The translations under genes and the position numbers were made by a program. Source: Myxococcus dinghuensis (lineage in GTDB: Bacteria > Myxococcota > Myxococcia > Myxococcales > Myxococcaceae). From it: DNA of 64,000 bases. Location of the stretch: contig NZ_JAKCFB010000009.1 of the NCBI RefSeq assembly GCF_024198235.1, positions 186,001 through 250,000 on the forward strand. The letters are read 5' to 3'. A model generated the notes under the pieces. That model had not been told where the DNA came from. It searched no databases and saw only the letters and a list, made by a program, of their open reading frames with translations. Positions 8,594-18,700 of this stretch are shown here, one piece after another (the stretch's first letter is position 1; each line of letters opens with the position of its first letter).

Positions 8594-9400
8594 CTACTTC
8601 CGGGGCGTCTTCCTCGCGCCGCGGCCCGAGGTCGCCCGGGGTGTCTTCGCGGCGGAGGCGCCGCGCGCCACCCTCTTGGCCACCGGGGCCTGCGTGGTGG
8701 CCCTGCGCGTGGGCGCCTGCGTGGTGGCCACCTGCTCGGCGACCTTGTGCGTGGTGACCCTGCGCGTGGCCGCCTGCGTGGTGGTCACCTGCTTGGCGAC
8801 CTTGTGCGCGGTGGCCCTGCGCGTGGCCACCTGCTTCGAGGCCTTGTGCGCGGTGGCTTTCGCAATGGCCACCTGCTTCGAGGCCTTGTTCGCGGTGGCC
8901 CTGGGCGTGGCCGCCTGCTTCGAGGCCTTGTGCGCGGTGGCTTTCTCAATGGCCACCTTCTTCGAGGCCTTGTGCGTGTGGGGCTTCGCGGTGGCCGCCT
9001 TCGCGAGGCTGGGGGACGGGGCGGCCTCCAGCGCCTGGTTCCAGCGCGCGATGAACGCCGTCCGCGTGGCCTCGTCCGTGAGTCCCTCGGCGTGCAGTGC
9101 GATGGTGACGCCGCGCGCGGCGGGGAGGACGCGGAGCTGCGCGGTCCAGGGCTGGGCCTGACGGGGGCGCCGCAGGCGGATGCGCAGTTGATGGGGCGGG
9201 CGCACGCGGATGGGCATCACCCACGTACCGTCCTTCAGGGTGGCTTCCTGGCCCTCCTGCAGCTCCGCGCCGCTCGGTTCGAGCCATCGGCCCAGGCCCT
9301 CGCCCTGCGCCCAGTTCCGCCAGGCATCCTCGGCGGTCATGTCGACCGTGCGTCGCGCTCCGGCGTTGTAGCTCCTATCCGCGGTCCGTCCTGTCGGCAT
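8594..9400 (-). CDS. SRPBCC (AHSA1-like) domain fused to a histone-H1-like Lys/Ala tail
   Basis: The 268-residue protein has two parts. Residues 1-130 look like a compact SRPBCC/START-type helix-grip domain: AEDAWRNWAQGEGLGRWLEP near the start, a central beta region, and the closing amphipathic helix RTAFIARWNQALEAA. Residues 134-268 are made almost only of Lys, Ala, Thr, Arg, Gln and Val in units of about 14 residues such as KATAHKASKQVAI, ending in SGRGARKTPRK. Such tails resemble eukaryotic linker histone H1 and bacterial H1-like proteins, which bind DNA without sequence preference. The fusion suggests a nucleoid-associated or nucleic-acid-tethered ligand-binding protein. It is convergent with the DUF2185 gene, with only 27 bp between them. 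The N-terminal domain call is moderate; the tail is obvious. Confidence 0.7.
   Translation of the reverse strand: MPTGRTADRSYNAGARRTVDMTAEDAWRNWAQGEGLGRWLEPSGAELQEGQEATLKDGTWVMPIRVRPPHQLRIRLRRPRQAQPWTAQLRVLPAARGVTIALHAEGLTDEATRTAFIARWNQALEAAPSPSLAKAATAKPHTHKASKKVAIEKATAHKASKQAATPRATANKASKQVAIAKATAHKASKQVATRRATAHKVAKQVTTTQAATRRVTTHKVAEQVATTQAPTRRATTQAPVAKRVARGASAAKTPRATSGRGARKTPRK
8693..8986 (-). repeat. Tandem 42-bp-type repeats encoding a basic H1-like tail
   Basis: At least four clear 14-codon units encode variants of KATAHKASKQVAI, followed by degenerate units with HKVAKQV or HKVAEQV. Internal degeneracy increases toward the C-terminus. Confidence 0.85.
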
Positions 9401-9539
9401 CGTCTCCCTCGCCTCCCTGCGTGGGCACGATGGCGTCGGAGCGGGAATCGTGCAACCCGGGACTTCGGGCGAGCCTCCGCGCCACGGGAGGACGCGAAGT
9501 GGGACGCGCCTGGATGGGCCATGGTGTAGACGGTGCGTC

Positions 9540-10586
9540 GTGAGCCCCGCCCGTCCGTCCCCGCCGTCCCTTCCCGAGCTGCTCGTCCAGGAGACCCGCG
9601 GCTATGTGCGCGGCTATCCCTCCGCGTCGCTCTGCGCGGGCGTCACCTGGCGCGGCGCGCACCATGTCCAGGCGCTCCGGAGGCGCGGCGCGCCGCCCGC
9701 GCCGGACGCGTTGTTCGCCCTGGGGGGCCTCACGCAGGTCTTCACGGGGGCCCTGCTCTCGCTCCTTTCGGACCGGGGGAGCGCGCGGCTCGACATGCCG
9801 CTCTCGGAGGTGATTCCCCGGGCGCTGCTTCCCGACGAGGTCGCGGGCCGCATCACGCTGGAGCAGCTGGCCACGCACACCTCCGGCATGCCCCACCTGC
9901 CGCCGAACCTCGACGCGGCGCCCGGCAACCCGGAGGACCCGTTCGGCCACTACTCCGCGGGCCTCTTCGGGGACTTCCTGCGCGGCTACCGCCCCGTGCA
10001 GCCGTCGCCTCGGCCCCATGCGGACTCCCTGCTGGGCATGGGGGTGCTGGGGCACGCGCTCTCACGCCGGGCGGGCGTCAACTACGGCCACGCGTTGAGG
10101 GACTGGCTGTTCACGCCGCTGGGGCTCTCGTCGACGTCGGCGCGGGTCACGGAGGAGCTCGCCCCCCGGTTGTTGGCGGGCCACACCGCGAAGGGCCAGC
10201 CCGTCCCGGCCTGGACGTACCCCGCGCTGCCCGGCGCCGGCGCGCTCCACTCCACCGTGCCGGACCTGCTGCGGCTGCTCGACGCCCACCTGGGCAAGGG
10301 ACCGCCAGAGGTGTCCCGTGCGCTGAAGGAGACGCTGGTGCCGCGCGCGGAGGCGGGCTCGCGGCGGTGGGGGCTGGGCTGGACGCTGTCCCGGGTGCGC
10401 GGCCACACCGTGGCGTGGTGCTCGTCGGTGATGGGGGGCTATACGGGCTTCATCGGGCTTGTGCCCGAGGCGGAGGCGGGCGTGGCCCTGCTCTCCGACC
10501 AGGGCTGGTCCTTCTTCGCCGCGCTGCGCGGTCGCGTCCCGTTGGAGGCGCCCGGCTTCGACGTCCTCTCCCGGCTGCTCCCGTGA
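9540..10586 (+). CDS. Beta-lactamase-fold (serine hydrolase family) pseudoenzyme
   Basis: The protein follows the class C beta-lactamase/esterase family along its length: LFALGGLTQVFTGALLSLL aligns with the active-site helix, ITLEQLATHTSGMPHLPPNL with the usual LLTHTSGL segment, then a YxN-region helix and a C-terminal GYTGFIGLVPEAEAGVALLSD strand. All three catalytic signatures are altered. The SxxK motif is GLTQ, the YxN position reads HAD, and the C-terminal HxG has no His. The start is uncertain: GTG at 9540 gives 348 residues, and an in-frame ATG at 9450 would add 30 residues of poor quality. There is no signal peptide. It may be a binding or regulatory pseudoenzyme. The gene is intact, so it is not annotated as a pseudogene. 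Confidence 0.75.
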   Translation: MSPARPSPPSLPELLVQETRGYVRGYPSASLCAGVTWRGAHHVQALRRRGAPPAPDALFALGGLTQVFTGALLSLLSDRGSARLDMPLSEVIPRALLPDEVAGRITLEQLATHTSGMPHLPPNLDAAPGNPEDPFGHYSAGLFGDFLRGYRPVQPSPRPHADSLLGMGVLGHALSRRAGVNYGHALRDWLFTPLGLSSTSARVTEELAPRLLAGHTAKGQPVPAWTYPALPGAGALHSTVPDLLRLLDAHLGKGPPEVSRALKETLVPRAEAGSRRWGLGWTLSRVRGHTVAWCSSVMGGYTGFIGLVPEAEAGVALLSDQGWSFFAALRGRVPLEAPGFDVLSRLLP

Positions 10587-10673
10587 GGGCGGGCGGCCGA
10601 GCCCCCGGAGGCATGACACCAATGGCGCTTGCCTGGGGCGGAGGGGCACGGCAGCCTACGCGGCTCGATTCCC

Positions 10674-11570
10674 ATGGTTGAGTACGACCCGCATCGCTGG
10701 TGGAGCTACTTCCATTACGTCAAGGGCTCGATGGTCCGCGAAATCGTGGCCCGGGTCATGGTCTGCGTCCTGTGGTCGGCGGGCGTCGTGGTCTTCCACG
10801 CCCGCGTCCACGCGCTGGACATCCCGGCCACGGTGCACACGCTCGCGGGCATGTCGCTGAGCCTCCTGCTCGTCTTCCGGACCAACTCGTCCTACGACCG
10901 GTTCTGGGAGGGGAGGAAGCTGTGGGGGGGCATCGTCAACGAGACGCGCAACCTGGCGCGTGGCGCCGGCGTCTTCCTGCGCGAGTCGCCGGAGCTGTAC
11001 GCCGCGCTCCTGCGCTGGACGGCCGCCTTCCCGTTCGCCGCCGCCTCCTCGCTGCGCGGCAAGGCGGAGCTGGGGCCGTTGGCGAAGGAGCTGCCGGCGG
11101 ACGCGGTGGCCCAGGTGATGGCCAGCCAGCACGTCCCGTTCGCGGTGGCCCGGCGGATGAGCGAGCTGCTGGACGCCGCGCGCCGCGAGGGCCGCTTCGA
11201 CCCGTACGTGCAGATGCAGCTCGACCAGAACGTCCAACTGCTCGTGGACTACCTCGGCGGCTGTGAGCGCATCCGCAAGACGCCCATCCCCTTCGCGTAC
11301 GTGATGCACCTGCGCAGGGCGCTGCTCGTCTATTGCTACACGCTGCCCTTCGCGCTGGTGAGGGACTTCGGCTGGATGACGGTGCTCGCCACCTTCGTCG
11401 TGGCCTACGTCTTCTTCGGCATCGAGGAGATTGGCGTCGAGATCGAAGACCCGTTCGGCCACGACGACAACGACCTGCCGCTGGACCTCATCTGCGCCAC
11501 CATCCACGCCAACCTCGCGGCGCTGGTCCCTCCGGCGTCCGCGTCGCCGAGCGACTCCTCGGCGGCCTGA
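10674..11570 (+). CDS. Bestrophin-family chloride channel (UPF0187)
   Basis: The 298-residue membrane protein starts VEYDPHRWWSYFHYVKGSMV, the typical bacterial bestrophin N-terminus. It has hydrophobic segments at about 20-40 and 45-65, the conserved FRTNSSYDRFWEGRKLWGGIVNETRNLAR block, and a second membrane pair near 215-255 with LPFALVRDFGWMTVLATF. The hallmark acidic FGIEEIGVEIEDPFGHDDNDLPLD lies near the C-terminus. Bacterial members form pentameric anion channels in the inner membrane. The ATG at 10674 was chosen because it directly precedes the conserved region; an upstream ATG at 10629 gives an unlikely leader. A strong hairpin follows the stop codon. Confidence 0.92.
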   Translation: MVEYDPHRWWSYFHYVKGSMVREIVARVMVCVLWSAGVVVFHARVHALDIPATVHTLAGMSLSLLLVFRTNSSYDRFWEGRKLWGGIVNETRNLARGAGVFLRESPELYAALLRWTAAFPFAAASSLRGKAELGPLAKELPADAVAQVMASQHVPFAVARRMSELLDAARREGRFDPYVQMQLDQNVQLLVDYLGGCERIRKTPIPFAYVMHLRRALLVYCYTLPFALVRDFGWMTVLATFVVAYVFFGIEEIGVEIEDPFGHDDNDLPLDLICATIHANLAALVPPASASPSDSSAA

Positions 11571-11572
11571 CG

Positions 11573-11605
11573 CCCACGGGCCCCTCGCGGGCCCGAGCCT
11601 GTGGG
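11573..11605. terminator. Bidirectional hairpin between bestrophin and nitronate monooxygenase
   Basis: An inner 7-bp stem CGGGCCC/GGGCCCG with loop CTCGC is extended by an outer CCCAC/GTGGG pairing. It lies between two converging genes, 3 bp after the bestrophin stop codon. Confidence 0.65.
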
Positions 11606-11615
11606 TCGTGGCGGC

Positions 11616-12701
11616 TCAGAGGCCGGCGAGCCGGGCCAGCACCCGCGTGGTGTCCTGCTCCAGGAACGCCACCAGCTCCGGCGCTCGCGAGTGCCGGATG
11701 AGCGGCGCGTTCTGTCCCGCCCACAGGGACAGGAGGTCCTCGCGGCCCTGCGTCGCCGCCGCCCGCCGCAGCGGCGTGGTGAGCCAGTTCTGGATGGGGT
11801 AGGGCGGCACGTCCTGCTCCAGCGGCGTCATCTCCTGGAGGAAGCGGTTCTTGATGCCGCGCGCGGAGCGGCCGGAGAAGACGCGGGTGAGGACGGTGGC
11901 GCGCGCGGAGTCCTGGCGCAGCGCGCGGCGGTAGGCCTCGCTGGCGACGGACTCCTCGCAGGCCAGGAACGCGGTCCCCACCTGCACGCCCTCCGCGCCG
12001 AGCGCCAGCGCCGTGGCCACCGTGCGGCCGTCCGCGATGCCTCCGGACGCGACGAGGGGCGTGCGCACCCGGTCCGCCAGTTGCGGCACCAGCGCCGTGG
12101 TGGCGGGGGACTCCTCCGCCGGGCGCAGGAACGAGGCGCGGTGGCCGCCGGCCTCGCTGCCGGAGGCGACGATGAGGTCCACGCCCGCGGCGTCCAGCGC
12201 CACGCCTTCATCCACGTTCGTCGCGGTGCCGAGGGTGACGATGCCCTTCTGGCGGCAGGCCTCCAGCGCCCGGGCGGAGGGGATGCCGAAGATGAAGCTG
12301 AACACCGGCGGCGCGAGCGCCAGCACCGCCTCCACCTGCGCCTCGTAGTCCTGGGAGAACGCGTCCGGATACCGGGGCAGGGGCAGTCCCAGCTCGTCGT
12401 ACCAGGGCTTGAGCCGGGCGACGCTCGCGGCGAACTCTTCTGGCGTGGGGCGCAGCGCCTGCTCGCCCTCCCAGGGCACCCACAGGTTGATGGCGAAGGG
12501 CGCGGACGTCAGCCCCCGCAGCTCCTTCACGGTGGCGGCGATGTCGGCCGCGCCCAGGTGGTTCGCGCCGAACGAGCCCAGCCCGCCCGCGTTGGAGACC
12601 GCGGCCGCCAGTCGCGTGGAGGACATGCCCCCGCCAAACGGCCCTTGAATCAACGGCAGCCGCGTCCCGAGCTTCCGTGCCACGCGCGTCTCAGTCCACA
12701 T
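11616..12701 (-). CDS. Nitronate monooxygenase (NPD-type flavin enzyme)
   Basis: The 361-residue protein is an FMN-dependent TIM-barrel oxidoreductase of the 2-nitropropane dioxygenase family, which oxidises propionate-3-nitronate and other nitronates. Visible signatures are the N-terminal LIQGPFGGGMSSTRLAAAVSNAGGLG, the conserved ASGSEAGGHRA containing the active-site His, the FMN-phosphate loop TPLVASGGIADGRTVATALALGAEGVQVGTAFL, and SGRSARGIKNRF. Its length is normal. The ATG at 12701 (MWTETRVARKLG) was chosen although the open frame extends further upstream, because the extension overlaps the oppositely oriented GNAT gene and has no family similarity. It is probably a detoxifying cytoplasmic enzyme. 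Confidence 0.92.
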   Translation of the reverse strand: MWTETRVARKLGTRLPLIQGPFGGGMSSTRLAAAVSNAGGLGSFGANHLGAADIAATVKELRGLTSAPFAINLWVPWEGEQALRPTPEEFAASVARLKPWYDELGLPLPRYPDAFSQDYEAQVEAVLALAPPVFSFIFGIPSARALEACRQKGIVTLGTATNVDEGVALDAAGVDLIVASGSEAGGHRASFLRPAEESPATTALVPQLADRVRTPLVASGGIADGRTVATALALGAEGVQVGTAFLACEESVASEAYRRALRQDSARATVLTRVFSGRSARGIKNRFLQEMTPLEQDVPPYPIQNWLTTPLRRAAATQGREDLLSLWAGQNAPLIRHSRAPELVAFLEQDTTRVLARLAGL

Positions 12702-12924
12702 GAAGGCGGCTCCCCGTCGGTGGGTTCGTGGCCCATGGGGTATTGCGCGGCGCCGGGGCGCGCGACCCGAAGACGCGGCGGGGAGGCCTCCGTGTCGGGT
12801 TTCCGGTAACCGTGGAGAGAAGGAATGCTTGTGTCGCGACGGGAGCCCCGGCGCGAGCGCGGCTTGTCCCGCCCCGTCCCGGGTGCGAGCCTCCGCCGGT
12901 CCTCTTCCACCCAGGAGACCGACG

Positions 12925-13467
12925 ATGATCGCCCCCGGACCGACCCTGGAGACCTCGCGCCTCATCCTCCGCCCCACCTCGCTCGAGGACTTCCCGGGCT
13001 TCTGCGCGCTGATGGGCGACCCGGACACGGCGCGCTTCATCGGCGGGGTGCAGCCGCCGGCCATGGTGTGGCGCGGGATGGCCGCCATGGCGGGCTCCTG
13101 GGCGCTCCAGGGCTTCGCGATGTTCTCCGTCCTGGAGAAGGCGACGGGGCGCTGGATTGGCCGCGTGGGGCCGTGGATGCCGGAGGGCTGGCCGGGTACG
13201 GAGGTGGGGTGGTCCCTGCTGAAGGATGCCCAGGGCAGGGGGTACGCCGTCGAGGCCGCCACCGCGACCATCGACTGGGCCTTCGACCACCTGGGGTGGA
13301 CGGACGTCATCCACACCATCGTCCCGGAGAACACGGCCTCCCAGCAGGTCGCCCGACGGCTGGGCTCCCCCCTCCGGGGCCCCGGTAGGCTGCCGCCCCC
13401 CTTCGAATCCTCTCCGGTTGAAATTTGGGGTCAGCGCCGTGAGGAGTGGCGGGCCCGGCGCGGGTAG
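12925..13467 (+). CDS. GNAT-family N-acetyltransferase (RimJ/RimL type)
   Basis: The 180-residue protein opens with ETSRLILRPTSLEDFPGFCALM, the usual start of RimJ/RimL-like acetyltransferases. The acetyl-CoA loop region is WSLLKDAQGRGYAVEAATATIDWAFDHLG, and the C-terminal strand-helix is HTIVPENTASQQVARRLG. A good ribosome binding site (CAGGAGA) precedes ATG 12925. The substrate cannot be told; members acetylate ribosomal protein N-termini, antibiotics or small amines. It is divergent from the nitronate monooxygenase gene with about 220 bp between the starts. Confidence 0.88.
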   Translation: MIAPGPTLETSRLILRPTSLEDFPGFCALMGDPDTARFIGGVQPPAMVWRGMAAMAGSWALQGFAMFSVLEKATGRWIGRVGPWMPEGWPGTEVGWSLLKDAQGRGYAVEAATATIDWAFDHLGWTDVIHTIVPENTASQQVARRLGSPLRGPGRLPPPFESSPVEIWGQRREEWRARRG

Positions 13468-13797
13468 GCCCCCCTCCCGGGCAGGCCCAGGGTCCGCTCC
13501 CGGACACCTCCCCCGGCCTCCGCCCCGGGCGGAATCCGGGGCGAGCCGGCGGCCCTGGCGTTATCTCCTGGGGTGGGCTAGTCCTCCCGGATAGCGATAT
13601 ATTTGTCCCCAGGCCCCCTCGCCCTCCAGGCGGGGGAGCCATCGACTTCACCCTCACGCAGGGGGGGGCTGTACCTTGCGTGGGTGTCAGTGGGGCGGGC
13701 CGCCTGCCGTCATCGTCGACCCGCCTGATGCCGTAAAGCAGTGGCCTGCCAACCTTCAGGGGTGCAGGCCGGCCCACAACCTTCAGAGGAGCGTCAC
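13468..13797 (+). other. 330-bp gene-free region: infC promoter and leader
   Basis: No supported gene was found. The left half is very GC-rich. A TATATT-like -10 element lies at 13598-13603 in a short AT-rich patch, without a convincing -35. The right half is the presumed infC leader and holds the direct repeat AACCTTCAG (13751-13759 and 13779-13787) and a hairpin (13743-13770). Confidence 0.5.
13743..13770 (+). promoter_or_regulatory. Leader hairpin just upstream of the infC ribosome binding site
   Basis: GGCCTGC (13743-13749) and GCAGGCC (13764-13770) form a 7-bp stem with a 14-nt loop, ending 14 nt before the AGAGGAG Shine-Dalgarno (13785-13791). The loop contains the first AACCTTCAG repeat, and the second copy overlaps the Shine-Dalgarno. 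Alternative pairing could modulate translation; this is inference. Confidence 0.4.
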
Positions 13798-14511
<714 letters not shown>

Positions 14512-14520
14512 TGCGCGTCT

Positions 14521-14558
14521 CCCCGGACGCGGTGGAGTCCACCTCCACCGCGTAGGGG
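14521..14558 (+). terminator. Hairpin terminator after infC
   Basis: A perfect 11-bp stem ACGCGGTGGAG/CTCCACCGCGT (14527-14537 and 14543-14553) with a 5-nt loop is extended by CCCC/GGGG. It starts 9 nt after the infC stop. There is no T tract. Confidence 0.65.
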
Positions 14559-14695
14559 AGCCTGCTCGGGCCCGTCGTCCCCCGCCCGGTGGAGAGAAGG
14601 AATTCCACCGGGCTCGTTCTTCCCGCGGTCACCGATTCCGCCGGGCGCGCATGGCGCGGGCCCGGGCGCGGTGGCGTGTCTCGAGGGAAGACAAC

Positions 14696-16294
14696 ATGAG
14701 CCTGCATCGGACCGTGGTGGGAGCGCTGGTGCTCTGGGCCACCGGCTGTGGTGGTGGCGCGCCGTCGCCGGAGGTGGCGGAGGACGTGGTGGAGGGAACC
14801 CTGCTGGCGCGCGTGGAGCTGAGCGCGACGCACCAGGTGGAGTTCTACGAGTTCGGCCCGGGGCAGGTGGGGCTGCGCGAGCGCGGCACCCGGGACGAGC
14901 CCACGGCGCTGGGCCCCGAGCGGCTGGCGCTGCCTCCGGACGCGCTGTACCGCGCGCTGCGCGGCGACGCGGATGGGGTGCCCCAGGCCCTGCGCGAGGC
15001 GCTCGAGCGACGGGCGCGCGGCGAGGCCCGGGGGGCGCGGGAGCCCGGCGTCGAGCAGGCCCGGGCCGACAGCCCCGGTGGCGCCCTGCCCGGACCGTTG
15101 ATGAGCCGGGGCAACTGGGAGAGCTGGGAATCGGACGCGCTCTGGTGGCGCGACACCTTCTGCGGCGCGGCGGGCATGGACGAGGTGTTCTGCCCCACGA
15201 ACGTGGGCTGGGCGGACACGGGCTACCGCAAGACGACGTACTTCGAGACGGCCGGGCTGGCGGCGGATTTCGTGGGCTCCGCGGTGTTCTTCCTCGACGG
15301 GTGGAACTGCGTGGGCACGTGTAGCTGGAAGCGCCTGAACACGTGGAACCTGCAGCCCCGGTACTACCAGCGGTGGATCCTGGACACGACGGGCTGGTTC
15401 CGCTCGCGCATCGACGTCGTCGCGCCGTCCGGCCGCGTGGACCTGGCGGCGAAGTGGCGCCGCGCCTTCCCCGACCTCCAGGTCGCCGGCGAGTTCCCGT
15501 CGGAGGTGTCCCCCGGCTACACGGACAACCTCCAGGGCGTCACGCACGACGCGGCCAACTGGTACATGACCAACACGACCACGCTCTACAAGATGCCGGT
15601 GGGCCGCAACCTCGCCCAGGGTGGCTATGCCTCCATCTCGAGCGGCATCCCCGCGCAGCTCTCCGCGTACAACCACCTGGGCGACCTGTCGTACCACGCG
15701 GGGCGGCTGTACGTGCCCATCGAGGGCTCCACGCCGGGCGTGGCGGTCTTCGACACCAACCTCACGTACATCGCGCACGCCACGCTGCCCGGCGCCGCGG
15801 ACGCGGCGTGGTGCGCGGTGAACCCGGTGGACGGCAAGCTGTACACCTCCAACTTCAACGACAGCGTCATCCGCCGGTACAAGATCGTCTGGCTGGGCAG
15901 CACCAACCCCACCGTGCCGCTCAAGGTGGCGTTCGAGTGGGAGGCCAGCCTCCCGATTCGCGACATCAACGGCACCCCGGTGTCGCTGTCGCGCCTGCAG
16001 GGCGGCGAGTTCTCGCCCAAGGGCAACCTCTACCTGGTGTCCGACGTGGTGGGGCGCGGGGTGATTGGCGTCGACGTGCGCACCGGCCGCATCCAGGTGG
16101 AGCTGCCGGTCAACTTCACCGGCGGCGAGGAGGAACTGGAGGGCATCACCATCTGGGACCTGGACAGCGGCATCGCGCCGGGCATCAGCGGGCAGATCCA
16201 CGTCCAGATGATCGACAACGACTTCTGGAACCAGGACGACTTCTACTTCAAGCACTACCGCGTGACGGACGCGGCGCTGAAGCAGGACCTCTGA
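14696..16294 (+). CDS. Lipoprotein with beta-propeller-like domain
   Basis: The 532-residue protein begins MSLHRTVVGALVLWATGCGGG; the lipobox ATGC puts the lipidated Cys at 18. Residues ~60-130 are Arg/Glu-rich and probably form a stalk. Residues ~140-225 hold six cysteines in a small domain (DTFCGAAGMDEVFCPTNVGW, later WNCVGTCSW). From ~240 onward blade-like repeats appear: NLQGVTHDAANWYMTNTTTLYKM, HLGDLSYHAGRLYVPIEG, AWCAVNPVDGKLYTSNF, and LEGITIWDLDSG. This pattern fits a six-bladed propeller of the NHL/SMP-30/esterase-like phytase type. The location is the periplasm or outer surface. No active site can be assigned. The ATG follows an acceptable GAGGGAAG site; the open frame upstream is GC-rich noise. 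Confidence 0.75.
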   Translation: MSLHRTVVGALVLWATGCGGGAPSPEVAEDVVEGTLLARVELSATHQVEFYEFGPGQVGLRERGTRDEPTALGPERLALPPDALYRALRGDADGVPQALREALERRARGEARGAREPGVEQARADSPGGALPGPLMSRGNWESWESDALWWRDTFCGAAGMDEVFCPTNVGWADTGYRKTTYFETAGLAADFVGSAVFFLDGWNCVGTCSWKRLNTWNLQPRYYQRWILDTTGWFRSRIDVVAPSGRVDLAAKWRRAFPDLQVAGEFPSEVSPGYTDNLQGVTHDAANWYMTNTTTLYKMPVGRNLAQGGYASISSGIPAQLSAYNHLGDLSYHAGRLYVPIEGSTPGVAVFDTNLTYIAHATLPGAADAAWCAVNPVDGKLYTSNFNDSVIRRYKIVWLGSTNPTVPLKVAFEWEASLPIRDINGTPVSLSRLQGGEFSPKGNLYLVSDVVGRGVIGVDVRTGRIQVELPVNFTGGEEELEGITIWDLDSGIAPGISGQIHVQMIDNDFWNQDDFYFKHYRVTDAALKQDL

Positions 16295-16494
16295 CCCGGA
16301 GGCCCCCGTGGCGCACACCGTCCGTGCGCCCCGGGCCCCACGCTCGAGGGCGGACGGACGCCACTTTCTCAGCGACCGAGGAACGGACCGTCGGGAAAGT
16401 GGCTTCCAGGACGATGGGGCGCGGAGGAGGCGCGCCCACGAGGCGGCTCGGTGTAGGCTGAACAGTTGGAAGCACCCGCAAACCGTTCAAGCCC

Positions 16495-18114
<1,620 letters not shown>

Positions 18115-18230
18115 CGGGCGGTGGAACCCGACGCGTCAACCGAGGCCCGTCCCGGTCCGTTGACGCGTCCAGCCCCCCGTCCTCGCCGTGCCTCGGGCCT
18201 CGTTCCAGGGGCTTGGGTGTCAGGGGACTC

Positions 18231-18246
18231 TGGTACGCCCCCTGCT
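18231..18246 (+). promoter_or_regulatory. Sigma-54 (-24/-12) promoter
   Basis: TGGTAC-N5-CTGCT keeps the essential GG and GC at the exact 10-nt separation of the TGGCAC-N5-TTGCW consensus, with two mismatches. It lies 117 bp after the sigma-54 activator stop and about 50 bp before the start of the 127-residue protein, leaving a short leader with AGAAGGAG as Shine-Dalgarno. Confidence 0.7.
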
Positions 18247-18298
18247 AATCACCGCCACAGACGTCCACCTGCATCACCAAGAGAAGGAGCCTCGGCCC

Positions 18299-18682
18299 AT
18301 GGGCAACGGTAACCTCACCATCTGGATCCAGACCCCCGAACTCGTCTACGACCCTCCCACGGGGGCCGTGTCCCGCGGCGCGGAGGTCACCTTCCGCCTG
18401 GGGCCGAACGTCCTCAACGCGACGGTGACGTTCGAGGACGGGAGCTGCTTCGATGCGCAGGGGCCGTTCCCCCTCAGCAACATCACCCTGGCCGCCGCCA
18501 CGAGCGAGCACTCCGTGAAGCTGGTGGCCACCCCCCGCAACTACCCGTTCAAGGTGGACATGAACGTGGACCCGGGCTCGGCGCCCAAGTCCGTGGCCGC
18601 CGGCCACCTGGGCAGCGAGCTGGAGACGAAGAAGGGCGGCATCGACGTGACGACGGACCCGCCGAAGGACGTGAAGAAGTAG
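18299..18682 (+). CDS. Small beta-rich cytoplasmic protein of unknown function, sigma-54 controlled
   Basis: The 127-residue protein (MGNGNLTIWIQTPELVYDPP) has no signal peptide or membrane segment. Residues 1-95 alternate like a beta-sandwich (RGAEVTFRLGPN, NATVTFEDGSCFD, SEHSVKLVATPRNYPFKVDM). The tail is charged and likely disordered (LETKKGGIDVTTDPPKDVKK). No family was recognised. It has a strong ribosome site and its own -24/-12 promoter, directly behind the FHA-type activator, so it is probably that activator's main output. The start at 18299 is supported by the Shine-Dalgarno; the longer frame from 18188 would begin upstream of the promoter. It converges with the kinase gene, 18 bp away. 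Confidence 0.7.
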   Translation: MGNGNLTIWIQTPELVYDPPTGAVSRGAEVTFRLGPNVLNATVTFEDGSCFDAQGPFPLSNITLAAATSEHSVKLVATPRNYPFKVDMNVDPGSAPKSVAAGHLGSELETKKGGIDVTTDPPKDVKK

Positions 18683-18700
18683 GCGGCGTCCCCATCCCGC

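Noticed and set aside
11616..13334. A 572-codon frame for the nitronate monooxygenase
   Set aside because: The first ~210 codons overlap the opposite GNAT gene and lack similarity; ATG 12701 gives the normal family length.
13402..13410. TTCGAATCC, like the T-loop of a tRNA
   Set aside because: It lies inside the GNAT coding region, and no acceptor, D or anticodon stems can be built around it.
16306..16330. GGCGCAC/GTGCGCC inverted repeat after the propeller lipoprotein as a terminator
   Set aside because: The 7-bp stem has a 7-nt loop and no T tract; too weak to list as a feature.
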